64,000 nucleotides of DNA from the NCBI RefSeq assembly GCF_000503775.1, contig NZ_KI629786.1, positions 257,501-321,500 on the forward strand. The letters are read 5' to 3'. Source of the DNA: Brevibacillus panacihumi W25 (GTDB taxonomy: Bacteria > Bacillota > Bacilli > Brevibacillales > Brevibacillaceae). Positions 7,551 through 17,129 of the stretch are shown piece after piece. Position 1 is the first letter of the stretch, and each line of letters begins with the position of its first letter. Made by a program: the position numbers and the translations under genes. Below the pieces are notes generated by a model. That model did not search any database. It was given only the letters and a program-made list of their open reading frames with translations, and had not been told where the DNA came from.

Positions 7551-7886
7551 ATGACGATCAATAAAGAACTGATGAAGGGCAGCACGGTCATCCTGATCCT
7601 GACGCTGCTGGATCGCAAGCCGATGTACGGCTATGAAATGAGCAAGGAAATGGAGAAAAGCTCAAGCGGCGTGCTTACACTGAAGGAAGGAACGCTCTAT
7701 CCCATTCTGCACACCCTGGAGTCAGACGGAATGGTCGAATCCTACTGGAGCTCCGGTGAAGGCGAGCGAAAACGGAAGTACTATCAGATTACGAAAAAGG
7801 GGCAGGGCCTTCTGAAAGAAAAGCAGCGGGAGTGGATTTCCTTTCGCACAGCGGTCGATCAAGTTCTAGGGGGTGGACCAGCATGA
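7551..7886 (+). CDS. PadR family transcriptional regulator
   Basis: A 111-residue PadR-type winged-helix regulator. The conserved N-terminal pattern (LILTLLDRKPMYGYEMSKEM) and the wing region (LKEGTLYPILHTLESDGMV, then GERKRKYYQITKKG) are all present. It is of the short subgroup with one C-terminal helix for dimerisation. The ATG follows AAGGAGG. Its last codons overlap the start of the next gene by four bases (ATGA), so the two are translationally coupled. PadR proteins of this type usually repress their own operon; the inducer is unknown. Confidence 0.92.
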   Translation: MTINKELMKGSTVILILTLLDRKPMYGYEMSKEMEKSSSGVLTLKEGTLYPILHTLESDGMVESYWSSGEGERKRKYYQITKKGQGLLKEKQREWISFRTAVDQVLGGGPA

Positions 7887-9193
7887 GCCAACAACAGCGT
7901 CTCAATGAATACATACAGCAAGTATGCCGACAGATTCGCAATAAAGAGATGCACGCCTCTATTTCACAGGAGCTGCGCGGACATTTGGAGGACAAAATCG
8001 AGGATTATCAAGCGAGTGGCTTGACCTTGGAGAGCGCGATCGACAAGGCAATCGCTGACATGGGGGACCCGATCCAGATCGGCAAACACCTCCACCAGGC
8101 GCACAAGCCGCGTATGGAATGGAGCGTGGTCGCGCTCGTAGCCATGCTGATCGGATTTGGTCTGCTCGTCATGTACTCGTTGAGCCAATCCCAGACGGAC
8201 GCAGGGCACTTGTTTACCAATAAAGTGGTCGGAATCCTCTTGGGGCTCGCTCTTTTCATTGCCTTGCTATTCTTCGATTACCGAAAACTTCAGCCATACA
8301 GCCTCTATCTGTATCTGGGAATTGTCTTGTGCATGCTGCTAACCAATCTCTTCGCAACGACGATCAACGGCAGGCCCATGTACCTCAATATAGGATTCCT
8401 CTTGAATGTGTACGGCATGTGTTCCGTGCTGCTCATCCTGTCCATGGCCGGGATGTTTGCAAAGTGGAACTGGGAGAAACTCACGACTCTGTTTAGAGCG
8501 GCTCTGACCTTCCTGGTTCCGTTTGCCATCCTGTTTGTCTCCCACCATACGTTTGAAGCGATCTTGCTATTGGCTGGATTTCTGGTCCTGGTGGCAGTCT
8601 CTCCTGCGCCACGTCGGATGGTCTGGAAGCTGTTCGGTGTGCTTTTCCTCACCATCGCAGGCACGGTTTTCTTGACGATCAAACCGTATAAGCTAGATCG
8701 GCTCTACTCCTTCCTGGACCCACACGCCGATCCGAATGGATCAGGCTATATACTGTTGCAGTCTTTGAAAACATTGCAGGAAGCCGGTCTTTGGGGCCAT
8801 GGCTTCGGCGCATCCTTAAGCAGACTTCCCGGGACAGAAGCAGATTTGGTTTTCGCTTATATCGTGCATAGCTTTGGCCTCGTCACAGGTGCCGCGATCC
8901 TGCTTTTGGGCATCATCCTGCTGGTTCGCCTTCTGCGTGCCGTAAGATTGGTGCGGGATCGCTACGGCGTCATGCTGATGTCCGGATTGATGACCCTCTT
9001 TTTCATCCCGTATTTCTGGAGTATCTTGATGACAGCAGGCTTCCTGCCGATCATGTCTGTCAATTTGCCGTTTATCAGCTACGGCAATACGTCGTTTATC
9101 ATGCAGATGCTGCTCATCGGCCTCGTTCTGAATGTGTATAGCCGAAAAGATATACAACCCATCGAAGCCTCCAAACCTCCTGCCCAGACCTAG
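7883..9193 (+). CDS. HAAS-domain/SEDS (FtsW/RodA-like) membrane protein
   Basis: A 436-residue protein with two parts. Residues 1-75 form a soluble helical region (RGHLEDKIEDYQASG, then AIADMGDPIQIGKHL) of the HAAS/permease-prefix type that commonly accompanies PadR regulators. From about residue 78 it has some ten membrane segments of the SEDS family (FtsW, RodA, SpoVE), which polymerise peptidoglycan glycan chains. Recognisable SEDS positions are NGRPMYLNIG (162-171), GSGYILLQSL (286-295) and LPGTEADLVFAYI, whose Asp321 aligns with the catalytic Asp of RodA/FtsW. The usual QPSE-L-K stretch is missing and the following EELG is HSFG, so it is a divergent member. It is coupled to padR. Activity as a polymerase is unproven. 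Confidence 0.85.
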   Translation: MSQQQRLNEYIQQVCRQIRNKEMHASISQELRGHLEDKIEDYQASGLTLESAIDKAIADMGDPIQIGKHLHQAHKPRMEWSVVALVAMLIGFGLLVMYSLSQSQTDAGHLFTNKVVGILLGLALFIALLFFDYRKLQPYSLYLYLGIVLCMLLTNLFATTINGRPMYLNIGFLLNVYGMCSVLLILSMAGMFAKWNWEKLTTLFRAALTFLVPFAILFVSHHTFEAILLLAGFLVLVAVSPAPRRMVWKLFGVLFLTIAGTVFLTIKPYKLDRLYSFLDPHADPNGSGYILLQSLKTLQEAGLWGHGFGASLSRLPGTEADLVFAYIVHSFGLVTGAAILLLGIILLVRLLRAVRLVRDRYGVMLMSGLMTLFFIPYFWSILMTAGFLPIMSVNLPFISYGNTSFIMQMLLIGLVLNVYSRKDIQPIEASKPPAQT

Positions 9194-9218
9194 ACAAGAG
9201 AATTCAAAGCAAAAAAAT

Positions 9219-9257
9219 AAAGGGAGTAAAGCCTGTTCTGGGCTCTACTCCCTTTTT
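9219..9257. terminator. Bidirectional terminator between the SEDS-like and HAD genes
   Basis: AAAGGGAGTAAAGCC pairs with GGCTCTACTCCCTTT, flanked by a T-run on the plus strand and an A-rich run giving T on the minus strand. It serves both convergent genes. Confidence 0.85.
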
Positions 9258-9259
9258 GC

Positions 9260-10123
9260 TTATCTGCCTCCGATGATTCGCTCGTGAATAAACCGGGCGA
9301 CACCCTCTTCATCATGATGCGGTGCGATATAGTTCGCAAGAGCCTTGATCTCCTGGGAAGCATTTTCCATAGCGACGGAATAGCCCGCATGAGTCAACGC
9401 CTCTCGGTCATTCTCGGCATCGCCGAAGACCATGACCTCCTCAGCTGCAATCCCCCATTTGCTGCAAAAATACTGCAGTCCCTCCCATTTGGAGACACCT
9501 TGGGGCAACAGCTCTACATTATGCCTTCCGGACGAAGTGATATTCACCTGACTGCCCAAAGGAGCCAGCTGCTCCCTCACCCACTCCAGAAGCTCGGGAT
9601 CATTGTGCCAAATAAAGAGCTTTACCATCTCGGTCTTCGGATCATCGAGCATCTCCAGCATTTCCTGCAGGCGGATGATCTTTGCCAATTTGTAAAAGGC
9701 AAACTTCCGGATGGAGATCCCCTCAAGCGAGGTGTCTTCGTTCAGAAGCGCCTCCAGCCGCTCACGGTCCTCCTGAATCATCCAACGGTTGCTCGCCGTG
9801 TCATGGACTTCGTAATAAAGAACCTCCTGGCGCAGCGCTCGGATGGCATCAGCAACCAGATGATTGGGTAAAAGGGTTTGCTGCACCATCGTCCCATCGC
9901 TCTCCAATACGGTCGCCCCATTACTGCAAACAAAGCCATCAAACGGAAACGCGTCAATCGGAATCTGGGCGGAGCCAAAAGTACGTCCTGTCGACAATAC
10001 CAGCTTGCATCCCTGTTGCTGCAATTTCAGACATGCCTCTTTGGTAACCTGGGTCATTTGTGATTCTTTGTTCAACAAAGTTCCGTCCATATCAAAAGCA
10101 GCCAGGCGCGGTTTCAGTTCCAT
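9260..10123 (-). CDS. HAD-superfamily Cof-type sugar phosphatase
   Basis: A 287-residue haloacid dehalogenase phosphatase of the Cof/YkrA subgroup with a C2 cap. Motif I is FDMDGTLLN near residue 9 (nucleophile and acid/base Asp), motif II LSTGR, and motif IV VMVFGDAENDREAL near the C-terminus, with the conserved Lys in GVSKWEGL. Such enzymes remove phosphate from sugar phosphates or flavin intermediates; the exact substrate is not predictable. The ATG at 10123 is preceded by AGGGGGA; an in-frame start further upstream lacks this. It stands alone between two terminators. Confidence 0.92.
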   Translation of the reverse strand: MELKPRLAAFDMDGTLLNKESQMTQVTKEACLKLQQQGCKLVLSTGRTFGSAQIPIDAFPFDGFVCSNGATVLESDGTMVQQTLLPNHLVADAIRALRQEVLYYEVHDTASNRWMIQEDRERLEALLNEDTSLEGISIRKFAFYKLAKIIRLQEMLEMLDDPKTEMVKLFIWHNDPELLEWVREQLAPLGSQVNITSSGRHNVELLPQGVSKWEGLQYFCSKWGIAAEEVMVFGDAENDREALTHAGYSVAMENASQEIKALANYIAPHHDEEGVARFIHERIIGGR

Positions 10124-10150
10124 CCGATTTTCCCCCTTCTGACCATAGTA

Positions 10151-10174
10151 CAAAAGGAGCACCAGAGGTGCCCC
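10151..10174 (-). terminator. Terminator of ftsH
   Basis: On the minus strand GGGGCACC and GGTGCTCC form a tight hairpin with loop TCT, followed by TTTTG. It starts right at the ftsH stop codon. Confidence 0.75.
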
Positions 10175-12145
10175 TTATTGTTTCGGTTCATCGTGATTCG
10201 CGTCTTCCGCTGCCTCTGGTTTTTGGTCAGCTTCTGTCGCTTCTTTCACTTCTTCTTTTTTGGGTTGGATGTTGACGACCACTTCGGGATTGTCCGCTGG
10301 GTCATTGTCCATTTTTCCTGTTTCGATCAGTTGCTTGATCTGTTCCGCATCCAATGTTTCTACACGGAGCAGCGTGTTTGCGATCAAGTCAAGCTGGTCG
10401 CGGTGCTTGATCAGCAACTCTTTACACTTCTCGTAGCACTCATTGATGATCCGTTGCAACTCTTGGTCGATCTCATACGCGATCTTGTCCGAGTAGTTGC
10501 GGTCGGTACCGTAGTCACGGCCCAGGAAAACCTGTCCCTGGCTTTTCCCGAACTGCATAGGTCCCAGACGGCTCATCCCATACTCGGTAATCATGCTGCG
10601 TGCGATCGCTGTAGCGCGTTGGAAGTCATTGTGCGCACCGGTACTGATGTCGCCGAGCACCAATTCTTCCGCCACACGTCCGCCCAAGAGGCCGGTGATT
10701 TTATCCAGCAAGTCTGTTCTGGTAGCAAAGAAACGATCTTCCTTCGGCAAGAACACGGTGTACCCACCGGCTTGACCGCGCGGAATAATAGTGACCTTAT
10801 GTACCATCTCAGCATTTTTCAAGTGGTAGCCAATAATGGTATGACCAGCTTCGTGGAAAGCGACCAGACGTCTTTCGTCTTCGCTGACCACGCGGGATTT
10901 TTTCGCGGGACCGGCAATCACACGGTCAATCGCCTCATCCACTTCCACCATGTTGATCTGTTTTTTGTTTTTACGAGCAGTCAGCAACGCTGCTTCGTTC
11001 AACAGGTTTTCCAGATCTGCACCGGTAAAGCCCGAGGTACCGCGTGCGATAACATCCAGCTTCACATCCTCGCCAAGCGGCTTGTTGCGGGCATGAACCT
11101 TGAGCACCGCTTCACGTCCCTTGATGTCCGGGCGATCCACTGTAATTTGACGGTCAAAGCGTCCTGGACGCAACAGCGCCGGGTCGAGAATATCCGGACG
11201 GTTGGTCGCAGCCACCATGATGATGCCTTCGTTGCCGCCAAAACCATCCATCTCGACGAGCAATTGGTTCAGCGTTTGCTCGCGCTCGTCGTGACCGCCG
11301 CCGAGTCCAGCACCACGCTGACGACCCACTGCGTCGATCTCGTCAATGAAGATAATGCACGGAGCATTTTTCTTTGCATTTTCAAACAAGTCGCGTACGC
11401 GGGACGCACCCACACCGACGAACATCTCAACGAAATCAGAACCTGAAATACTGAAGAACGGAACGCCTGCTTCACCTGCGACAGCACGTGCAAGCAAGGT
11501 TTTCCCTGTACCTGGAGGACCGACGAGCAGCACCCCTTTTGGAATACGGGCACCGACAGCGTTAAATTTGCGCGGGTCCTTCAAGAAGTCAACCACTTCT
11601 TCCAGTTCTGCCTTCTCTTCGTCCGCACCCGCCACATCGTCAAACGTGACGCGTTTCTTCTCTTCATTGTACAGCTTCGCACGGCTTTTACCGAAGTTCA
11701 TCACTCGGCTGCCGCCGCCCTGGGCATTGTTCAACAGAAAGAAGAACAGGATGAAGATAATCACGAACGGAATGATTGAGGTCAGGAAGGTGAGCCAGAT
11801 GCTGTTGCCCTCCGCCGGATTATACTCGACAAGCTTCACTTTTTTCTCATCGATCTTTTGGTCGATCAACGAGATAATATCGGATTGAGTCAATGGAACG
11901 TTGGTAAAAAACTTGTTGCTTTCCTGTCCCGAGGCTGGATTGATTAAGATCCCATCTACCCGATATGTGCCATTCTCAGGACGAAGGGACATCTCGGATA
12001 TGTTATCTGCTTTCAATTGCACTCGGAAATCCTGATATGTAAGTTTCCCAACCTTATCAGTACCGGAGAGGATGAAATTTACGATCCCGACCGTGACAAG
12101 AAAAATAAGTAGGTAGAACCCGGTATTTCGAAAAAAGCGATTCAT
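10175..12145 (-). CDS. ftsH: ATP-dependent zinc metalloprotease FtsH
   Basis: A 656-residue membrane-bound AAA+ protease that degrades misfolded membrane proteins and, in Bacillus, affects sporulation through Spo0E-type phosphatases. Domains in order: a membrane helix (10-27), an extracellular domain, a second helix (117-139), the AAA domain with Walker A GPPGTGKT (209-216) and Walker [10 protein letters not shown], the second region of homology with [16 protein letters not shown], and the M41 peptidase with HEAGH (431-435). The tail after about residue 615 is long and acidic. Length and order fit the family. It lies 69 bp after hpt, as in B. subtilis. Confidence 0.98.
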   Translation of the reverse strand: MNRFFRNTGFYLLIFLVTVGIVNFILSGTDKVGKLTYQDFRVQLKADNISEMSLRPENGTYRVDGILINPASGQESNKFFTNVPLTQSDIISLIDQKIDEKKVKLVEYNPAEGNSIWLTFLTSIIPFVIIFILFFFLLNNAQGGGSRVMNFGKSRAKLYNEEKKRVTFDDVAGADEEKAELEEVVDFLKDPRKFNAVGARIPKGVLLVGPPGTGKTLLARAVAGEAGVPFFSISGSDFVEMFVGVGASRVRDLFENAKKNAPCIIFIDEIDAVGRQRGAGLGGGHDEREQTLNQLLVEMDGFGGNEGIIMVAATNRPDILDPALLRPGRFDRQITVDRPDIKGREAVLKVHARNKPLGEDVKLDVIARGTSGFTGADLENLLNEAALLTARKNKKQINMVEVDEAIDRVIAGPAKKSRVVSEDERRLVAFHEAGHTIIGYHLKNAEMVHKVTIIPRGQAGGYTVFLPKEDRFFATRTDLLDKITGLLGGRVAEELVLGDISTGAHNDFQRATAIARSMITEYGMSRLGPMQFGKSQGQVFLGRDYGTDRNYSDKIAYEIDQELQRIINECYEKCKELLIKHRDQLDLIANTLLRVETLDAEQIKQLIETGKMDNDPADNPEVVVNIQPKKEEVKEATEADQKPEAAEDANHDEPKQ

Positions 12146-12214
12146 TCCTTACCTCCTCTCACGAACAGACACTTTTGCCATTTTACCATAATAAGCAGGG
12201 TCTTCACAACAAAG

Positions 12215-12754
12215 CTACTTGCTATAAACCTCAGGCTTCAACACGCCGATGAACGGCAGATTGCGGTACTTCTCGGCGTAATCCAATCCATATCCCACCA
12301 CGAACTCGTCGGGAATGTCATATCCGCTGTAATCCGGCGAGATGTCCACCTTGCGCCGCTCCGGCTTGTTCAAGAGGGTCACAACCTTGACAGAAGCCGC
12401 TTCCCGATGGCGCAAAAGCTCCACCAGTCGGCTAAGAGTCTGCCCGCTATCCATAATATCCTCTACCACCAGCACATGCCGGTTCTGCACAGAGGTATCA
12501 AGGTCCTTCAAGATCTTCACCATGCCGCTGGATTCGGTGCCGCTACCATAGCTGGATACGGCCATAAAATCCATTTCGCAGGGAATATCCATGTGGCGAA
12601 TCAGATCGGCCATAAATACAACCGCTCCTTTCAGCACACAGATGACCAAAGGATTCTTATCTCTGTACGCATCTGCGAGAGAGGCGCCCAATTCCTGCAC
12701 CTTTTGCGCAATCTGCTCTTCTGATAGCAAAATCTTCTCGATGTCTTGATTCAT
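12215..12754 (-). CDS. hpt: Hypoxanthine phosphoribosyltransferase
   Basis: A 179-residue purine-salvage enzyme that joins hypoxanthine or guanine to PRPP. It shows the PRPP motif [13 protein letters not shown] (94-106), the LKG loop (41-43) and the C-terminal base-recognition region [22 protein letters not shown]. The start at 12754 is the ATG whose ATGA overlaps the tilS stop, giving translational coupling; the frame stays open upstream but that part has no homology. In B. subtilis tilS-hpt-ftsH is likewise a unit, and HprT interacts with TilS in controlling ftsH transcription (known for that species). Confidence 0.97.
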   Translation of the reverse strand: MNQDIEKILLSEEQIAQKVQELGASLADAYRDKNPLVICVLKGAVVFMADLIRHMDIPCEMDFMAVSSYGSGTESSGMVKILKDLDTSVQNRHVLVVEDIMDSGQTLSRLVELLRHREAASVKVVTLLNKPERRKVDISPDYSGYDIPDEFVVGYGLDYAEKYRNLPFIGVLKPEVYSK

Positions 12755-14181
12755 GTAAAAACCTCCCGCCATTCTTCTCCAAACTCTACCCGCACGTGTA
12801 AAATACGCCTGGTCTGTCCCCGTATCGGCGCTGCGGCGGAACGGCGCACACCTGGTACCCAAATCACCTGATCGCCCGCTGTCAAAAGTGGAAGTCTGTC
12901 TCGCCAAGCACGAGGGAACTTGGCGTCGATCAACAACTCTTTCAGTTTTTTCTCCGATTCCAAACCAAACGTAACGAGGCGATCGCCCGGTTTGCGGTTG
13001 CGAACGACAAGCTCTCCAGGCAGACAATCCGCGTCGAAAACCGCTTCATTGTCAGAAAGCAATTTCCAGTCTACAGGACCATCCAGGTAACACGTATGTA
13101 CTGCTGCCTTTCCATCCGCGATCCAGGTGACCCCCGGAACAGCGAGCTTATAACAATAAGTATGTATGTATTCGTCCTGTCCATTACACCGAAAATGGAT
13201 TTGCCCATAAACTCGGCTTGCCACCAGTTTATTCGGCAAATGCAGTTCCGAAGAAGGACGCGTCCCCCTCGACATGTGCAAAACGGTCTCCACATGCTGC
13301 GAAGACCATTCGGTTTGCCTTGAGAGATAACTTAATATTAGAGTAATCATTCTCCTTTGTAAAGCAACGTCACAACTTTGAAACTTGTCGTTGTCAATTC
13401 CAATCCAGTCATTTTTCTGCCCGATAATCAACGTTTTTAGCTGCTCTCGAGCCAACCGGTCCAGCAGGGATTCGTCTTGTCGAATGGCTTCTGCCACATT
13501 CAGGATATGCTCCCTGTAACGACTGTTGACTTCTTGCAGAAGAGGCATAACCTCCAGACGCAGCAGATTGCGCTTGTACTTGCGCGATTGGTTGCTGCTG
13601 TCTTCTCTTGGCCGCAAGTCGTGCTCCCGACAATATCGTTCCAGTTCCTCCCTGGTTTTATGCAGCAGAGGACGCACCAACTCAATCCCAGCTTCCTCAT
13701 CCAAAAAGCGCCGTCTGGGCATCCCGGACAAACCGTGCAGCCTCGTGCCGCGAACCATTCGAAACAGGATCGTCTCCACCTGATCGTCCGCATGGTGCGC
13801 CAACGCGACTTTGCTCGCTCCGTACGCGACCGCAACCTCGCGATACAAGCCGTAACGTAACTCCCTGCTCGCTTCCTGTCCGCCCATTCCGGTCTCTTCC
13901 ATATAGGCGGGGACATCTCGCTCAAACAGGTGAAACCTGACACCGAGGCGCTGGCAGAGCTTTTCGGCAAACTCGGCGTCCTGACGAGCTTCTTCGCCGC
14001 GAAAGCCGTGGTTCAAGTGGACGGCATGCAGGCTCCAGCCGTATTGATAGTGTTGATTGAGACTTACCAGGATATGCAAAAGGGCAGTCGAATCATTCCC
14101 ACCAGACAAACCGACTACAATCGTTTCATGAGGGGCGAGCAATGCCTCCCGCTCAATTTCGCTGTGTACGCTTTCCAGCAT
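12751..14181 (-). CDS. tilS: tRNA(Ile)-lysidine synthetase
   Basis: TilS attaches lysine to C34 of the CAU-anticodon tRNA-Ile, changing both its amino-acid and codon identity; it is essential. The 476-residue protein has the N-terminal PP-loop ATPase motif SGGNDS (26-31), the [18 protein letters not shown] region, and the C-terminal TilS domain ([11 protein letters not shown], then [12 protein letters not shown]). It overlaps the preceding ThrE-like gene by 29 bp and hpt by four, so the whole set looks like one operon. Confidence 0.97.
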   Translation of the reverse strand: MLESVHSEIEREALLAPHETIVVGLSGGNDSTALLHILVSLNQHYQYGWSLHAVHLNHGFRGEEARQDAEFAEKLCQRLGVRFHLFERDVPAYMEETGMGGQEASRELRYGLYREVAVAYGASKVALAHHADDQVETILFRMVRGTRLHGLSGMPRRRFLDEEAGIELVRPLLHKTREELERYCREHDLRPREDSSNQSRKYKRNLLRLEVMPLLQEVNSRYREHILNVAEAIRQDESLLDRLAREQLKTLIIGQKNDWIGIDNDKFQSCDVALQRRMITLILSYLSRQTEWSSQHVETVLHMSRGTRPSSELHLPNKLVASRVYGQIHFRCNGQDEYIHTYCYKLAVPGVTWIADGKAAVHTCYLDGPVDWKLLSDNEAVFDADCLPGELVVRNRKPGDRLVTFGLESEKKLKELLIDAKFPRAWRDRLPLLTAGDQVIWVPGVRRSAAAPIRGQTRRILHVRVEFGEEWREVFT

Positions 14182-14611
14182 GACGTGCTCCCCTCCAGAT
14201 CGTGAAGACAGAGATGCCCAGGATCAGACCCGAAGCGATTGCACCAGCCACCATCATCGTTTGGGTAGCGAGTGTGATCCCCCCCATATAATCATTGTTC
14301 ACAAAAGCGAGCATCGACTTGTAGGCCAAGGAACCCGGTACAAGCGGAATGATTCCGGCTACGCTAAAATTCGTAGAAGGAACTCGCAAAAAGATAGAAA
14401 GAATCTGGCTGAGCAACGACACCACCGAGGCCGAGACCAAGGTAGACAGCAGCACTTCCGCACCCAGCATCGGAAGAGTAGAGAAGACCAGCCATCCGAT
14501 CATTCCTGCCATCCCGCCCGCCAGAATCGTCCGCACCGGGACATTGAATAAAATGCACCAGGCCGTAGAAGAGACCAGGCTTAATGCCAATCCTTTCAGC
14601 AACATCTGCAT
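14153..14611 (-). CDS. ThrE/YjjB-type threonine/serine exporter subunit
   Basis: A 152-residue membrane protein with four to five hydrophobic helices of the DUF3815 (ThrE_2, YjjB) family, including FSVAGIIPLVPGSLAYKSML, the conserved re-entrant loop motif PLVPG. It matches the C-terminal half of ThrE; the N-terminal half is the adjacent upstream gene. Together they likely form a split exporter for threonine, serine or, as shown for E. coli YjjPB, succinate. Its ATG directly follows the partner's TGA. The pair is inserted between yabT and tilS, a place where B. subtilis has nothing. Confidence 0.88.
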   Translation of the reverse strand: MQMLLKGLALSLVSSTAWCILFNVPVRTILAGGMAGMIGWLVFSTLPMLGAEVLLSTLVSASVVSLLSQILSIFLRVPSTNFSVAGIIPLVPGSLAYKSMLAFVNNDYMGGITLATQTMMVAGAIASGLILGISVFTIWRGARHAGKRTQRN

Positions 14612-15361
14612 TCACCCCCTAAACCATAGCGTAATCGCTGTAGCCACCGCTACGGATACAGCAGTCAACATGGCTTCTACACCGCGCGAAACGCCGGCAA
14701 CCAAATCGCCCGCCATGAGATCGCGAAGAGAGTTGGTGATCGCAATACCCGGGAACAGCGGGAGCATGGCTCCGATAATCAAGATGCTCATGTGCAACTG
14801 AGGAAACAACGTTACAAATAATAAAGAAATCAGGCCGCCAAAAAGAGCTGCGGAAAACTCGGTAAAAAACTTCATCCGCACAAACTTTTCAAAATATTCC
14901 ATGCTCAGATTTACCGTCAATCCGGCCAAGGCAGAAGGCCCCAGGTCGAGCCAGCTACCGCCTGCAAGCATGGAAAAGGCGCCGCTGGTCAGAGCGGCAG
15001 CCATATGCTGCATCCACTTCGGATAGATCGGTTTCATTTGATCAATCTCCCGAAGCCTACCATATGCTTCAGACAAGGTAATGCCTCCGCTGACAAAACG
15101 GCGGGAGACGTCATTGACCAAGGTGATTTTGTTCAGGTTGGTTGTTCGTTTTGGGGTGCGCACCATACGCGTATGATCCTGACCTTGGCATCGAAACGAA
15201 AGAATGACACTGGTAGGCGTAGCCGAGCTGTTCACATCATCCATCCCTGCCGCTTCCGCGATCCACGTCATCGTCTCTTCCGTGCGGTACGTCTCTCCCC
15301 CGCTTTTCAATATGATGGTCCCTGCCAATAGACATGTATCCATGACCAAATCCGCGGACAC
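14612..15361 (-). CDS. ThrE/YjjP-type threonine/serine exporter subunit
   Basis: A 249-residue DUF1212 (ThrE, YjjP) protein. A soluble N-terminal domain of roughly 110 residues (LLAGTIILKSGGETYRTEET, then SVILSF) is followed by about five membrane helices with MLPLFPGIAITNSLRDL, the counterpart of the loop seen in the partner. It ends with TGA immediately before the ATG of the second subunit. Function as an exporter is from family knowledge; the substrate is not fixed. Confidence 0.88.
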   Translation of the reverse strand: MSADLVMDTCLLAGTIILKSGGETYRTEETMTWIAEAAGMDDVNSSATPTSVILSFRCQGQDHTRMVRTPKRTTNLNKITLVNDVSRRFVSGGITLSEAYGRLREIDQMKPIYPKWMQHMAAALTSGAFSMLAGGSWLDLGPSALAGLTVNLSMEYFEKFVRMKFFTEFSAALFGGLISLLFVTLFPQLHMSILIIGAMLPLFPGIAITNSLRDLMAGDLVAGVSRGVEAMLTAVSVAVATAITLWFRG

Positions 15362-15376
15362 TCATCGTCACACCCT

Positions 15377-16312
15377 TCATAAAAACCAAGCGTAGTAAAG
15401 TGTGCCTGCCAACAACAGCATCGAAGCGACAAACAGACTGCTGATCCACATCCCGCCAGCCCCGGCAGGGGACTGTTTTTGTGCAGGTGCAGCAGGAGCA
15501 GACGCCGTCGATTCTCGCAATATGGCTAGCATCTCTGCCCGCATCTGGCGAGCAGTGGCATACTTCCCGTGAAATGCCTTGAGTAAAGGCACTCGATAGG
15601 GGTACAAGCCCTCACTTTTTCGTATTATATCACAGAGAAACTGGGTCTGACGCGGTTCTCCCTGGCTTGTTTGCCAAGTCTGTGAATCTACGCTGAGCCT
15701 GACCATCATGGCTGCTGTCGAGAATAAATCATAGGAGATTTCGGCCCGCCTGTCACCCTGATGCCAATAGGCCCGGTCGTACTCCTCTGTAAACTGGCGG
15801 ACGGCATTGCCCAGCTTGGTTACACCGCCGAAGTCGATCAGTCGAACCTGCTTGTCTGAATGGGTGACGATGACATTTTCCGGCTTCAAATCTCCAAACA
15901 CCCAGCCGTGCTTGTGCAAGATATCCAGCCTGGCGAGCAGTTGGACGATCAGTACCGGGACCCATTCTGTTCCCTTCTTCTGAACGTATTGATCCAATTG
16001 CTCGCCTTCCAGGTACTCCATCGCATAAAAGGTGCACGCCTTGCCGTTGATCACGAGGTCGTCCACGTCACACAAGAGCGGTCCCACTCGGGAGTCCCGC
16101 CCTTGCTGCACACTTTTCAACGCATGAACTTCCATCAACAGGTCCATGCCCTCAAAACCAACCTTGACCGCCTGCTTCACACCGCCCCGGGAAGTCAAAT
16201 AGACCGCCCCGTTCGCACCGCGCCCCAACTCCCGCAAAACGTGGTACTCGTTTCTGTTCCACTTCCCATGAAAGTGACGGGGCAGCTCAGGAGTGGTTGC
16301 CTTAGAAGACAT
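15377..16312 (-). CDS. yabT: Serine/threonine protein kinase, YabT-like
   Basis: A 311-residue Hanks-type kinase. The glycine loop is LGRGANGAVYL (29-39), the ATP-binding lysine is K50 in AVKV, the catalytic loop FGDLKPENV has Asp141, and DFG is at 160-162. The C-terminus has an Ala/Pro-rich linker and one membrane helix near residues 288-309, as in B. subtilis YabT, a septum-localised, DNA-activated kinase that acts early in sporulation. The catalytic loop lacks the usual HRD arginine (FGD instead), so it is a non-RD kinase. The ATG at 16312 overlaps yabS by 11 bp; the frame is open further upstream but that part lies within yabS. Confidence 0.92.
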   Translation of the reverse strand: MSSKATTPELPRHFHGKWNRNEYHVLRELGRGANGAVYLTSRGGVKQAVKVGFEGMDLLMEVHALKSVQQGRDSRVGPLLCDVDDLVINGKACTFYAMEYLEGEQLDQYVQKKGTEWVPVLIVQLLARLDILHKHGWVFGDLKPENVIVTHSDKQVRLIDFGGVTKLGNAVRQFTEEYDRAYWHQGDRRAEISYDLFSTAAMMVRLSVDSQTWQTSQGEPRQTQFLCDIIRKSEGLYPYRVPLLKAFHGKYATARQMRAEMLAILRESTASAPAAPAQKQSPAGAGGMWISSLFVASMLLLAGTLYYAWFL

Positions 16313-17063
16313 GATCACGCAGGTTTCCTTCGCCGTCGTCCTCGAAATGGGCATCGCGATAACGGTCCGACAGGGATTGCGGGAGCTGCACATGTTCAAA
16401 CAGTGCAATTGCTTCAACAATGGCTGGACCAGTCGGGGTGATCCCGCTCATCGCCAAATCGCTCGATAATTGATGGGCTTGCTCTACCTTTTCTGTCCAC
16501 GGTATACGGACTTCGAGATGCTTCCCTTTCCCAGGAAATGAACAGACCGCCATTCGGCTTTGTCCGCTCCGCGAGCGCAAGCTGATGCTAAAATCGTGAA
16601 TCGCCTGCTGTACCGCAGACATTTTGGGCTTCATGCTGCCTGAGGTATCGACCAGCATGACGACATTCAGATTGCTTTTCTCCCCGAGCTCGTCCACCAT
16701 ACCGGCTACCTGCACACGTTTTTCGGGAGCCAGCTCTGTCATTCCCGAATCCCCGAGAATTTCTTGCAATTCTTTATTTACCACCTGGTGAATAGTGCGG
16801 GTCATCGCTTTTCTCGTGAGCATCTGCACCGTTTGCGCCAACTGCTGCGGGAAGACAATGTCACACAATCCCCCGCCTGCTTCCGCAATCTCGCGAATCT
16901 CCGTTTCTCCCTTTTCACCCAGTTCACTTTTGTCAATGACTCCGATGACGTTCACGGTAATTCCTTGCTCTCTCGCCAATGCTGCAGCTGCCACCGGGCT
17001 CATCCCTGAATTGGAGCAACCATCTGTTACCACCAGAATCTGTCGAAGTGTCGCTTCTTTCAC
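16302..17063 (-). CDS. yabS: vWA-domain protein YabS
   Basis: A 253-residue protein whose N-terminus (LRQILVVTDGCSNSG) and C-terminal von Willebrand A domain (VMLVDTSGSM, then GITPTGPAI) match B. subtilis YabS. DTSGS is the MIDAS metal site. The role is unknown; it is always next to yabT and spoIIE. The start is assigned to a GTG at 17063 because GGGGAG lies seven bases upstream and the product then begins where YabS does; the open frame runs further back without a suitable site. Confidence 0.88.
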   Translation of the reverse strand: MKEATLRQILVVTDGCSNSGMSPVAAAALAREQGITVNVIGVIDKSELGEKGETEIREIAEAGGGLCDIVFPQQLAQTVQMLTRKAMTRTIHQVVNKELQEILGDSGMTELAPEKRVQVAGMVDELGEKSNLNVVMLVDTSGSMKPKMSAVQQAIHDFSISLRSRSGQSRMAVCSFPGKGKHLEVRIPWTEKVEQAHQLSSDLAMSGITPTGPAIVEAIALFEHVQLPQSLSDRYRDAHFEDDGEGNLRDHVF

Positions 17064-17129
17064 AAATAATCTCCCCATTCTGCCTGTTTTAGCAACAGTA
17101 TCGACGTGCAGGTGGGAAAACATACCTTT

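Noticed and set aside
10178-11446. A 422-codon plus-strand frame opposite ftsH
   Set aside because: It is a shadow of ftsH codon bias; the translation is rich in His, Phe and Cys with no domain.
12755-13027. N-terminal extension of hpt
   Set aside because: It lies wholly within tilS in another frame; Hpt homology begins at 12754.
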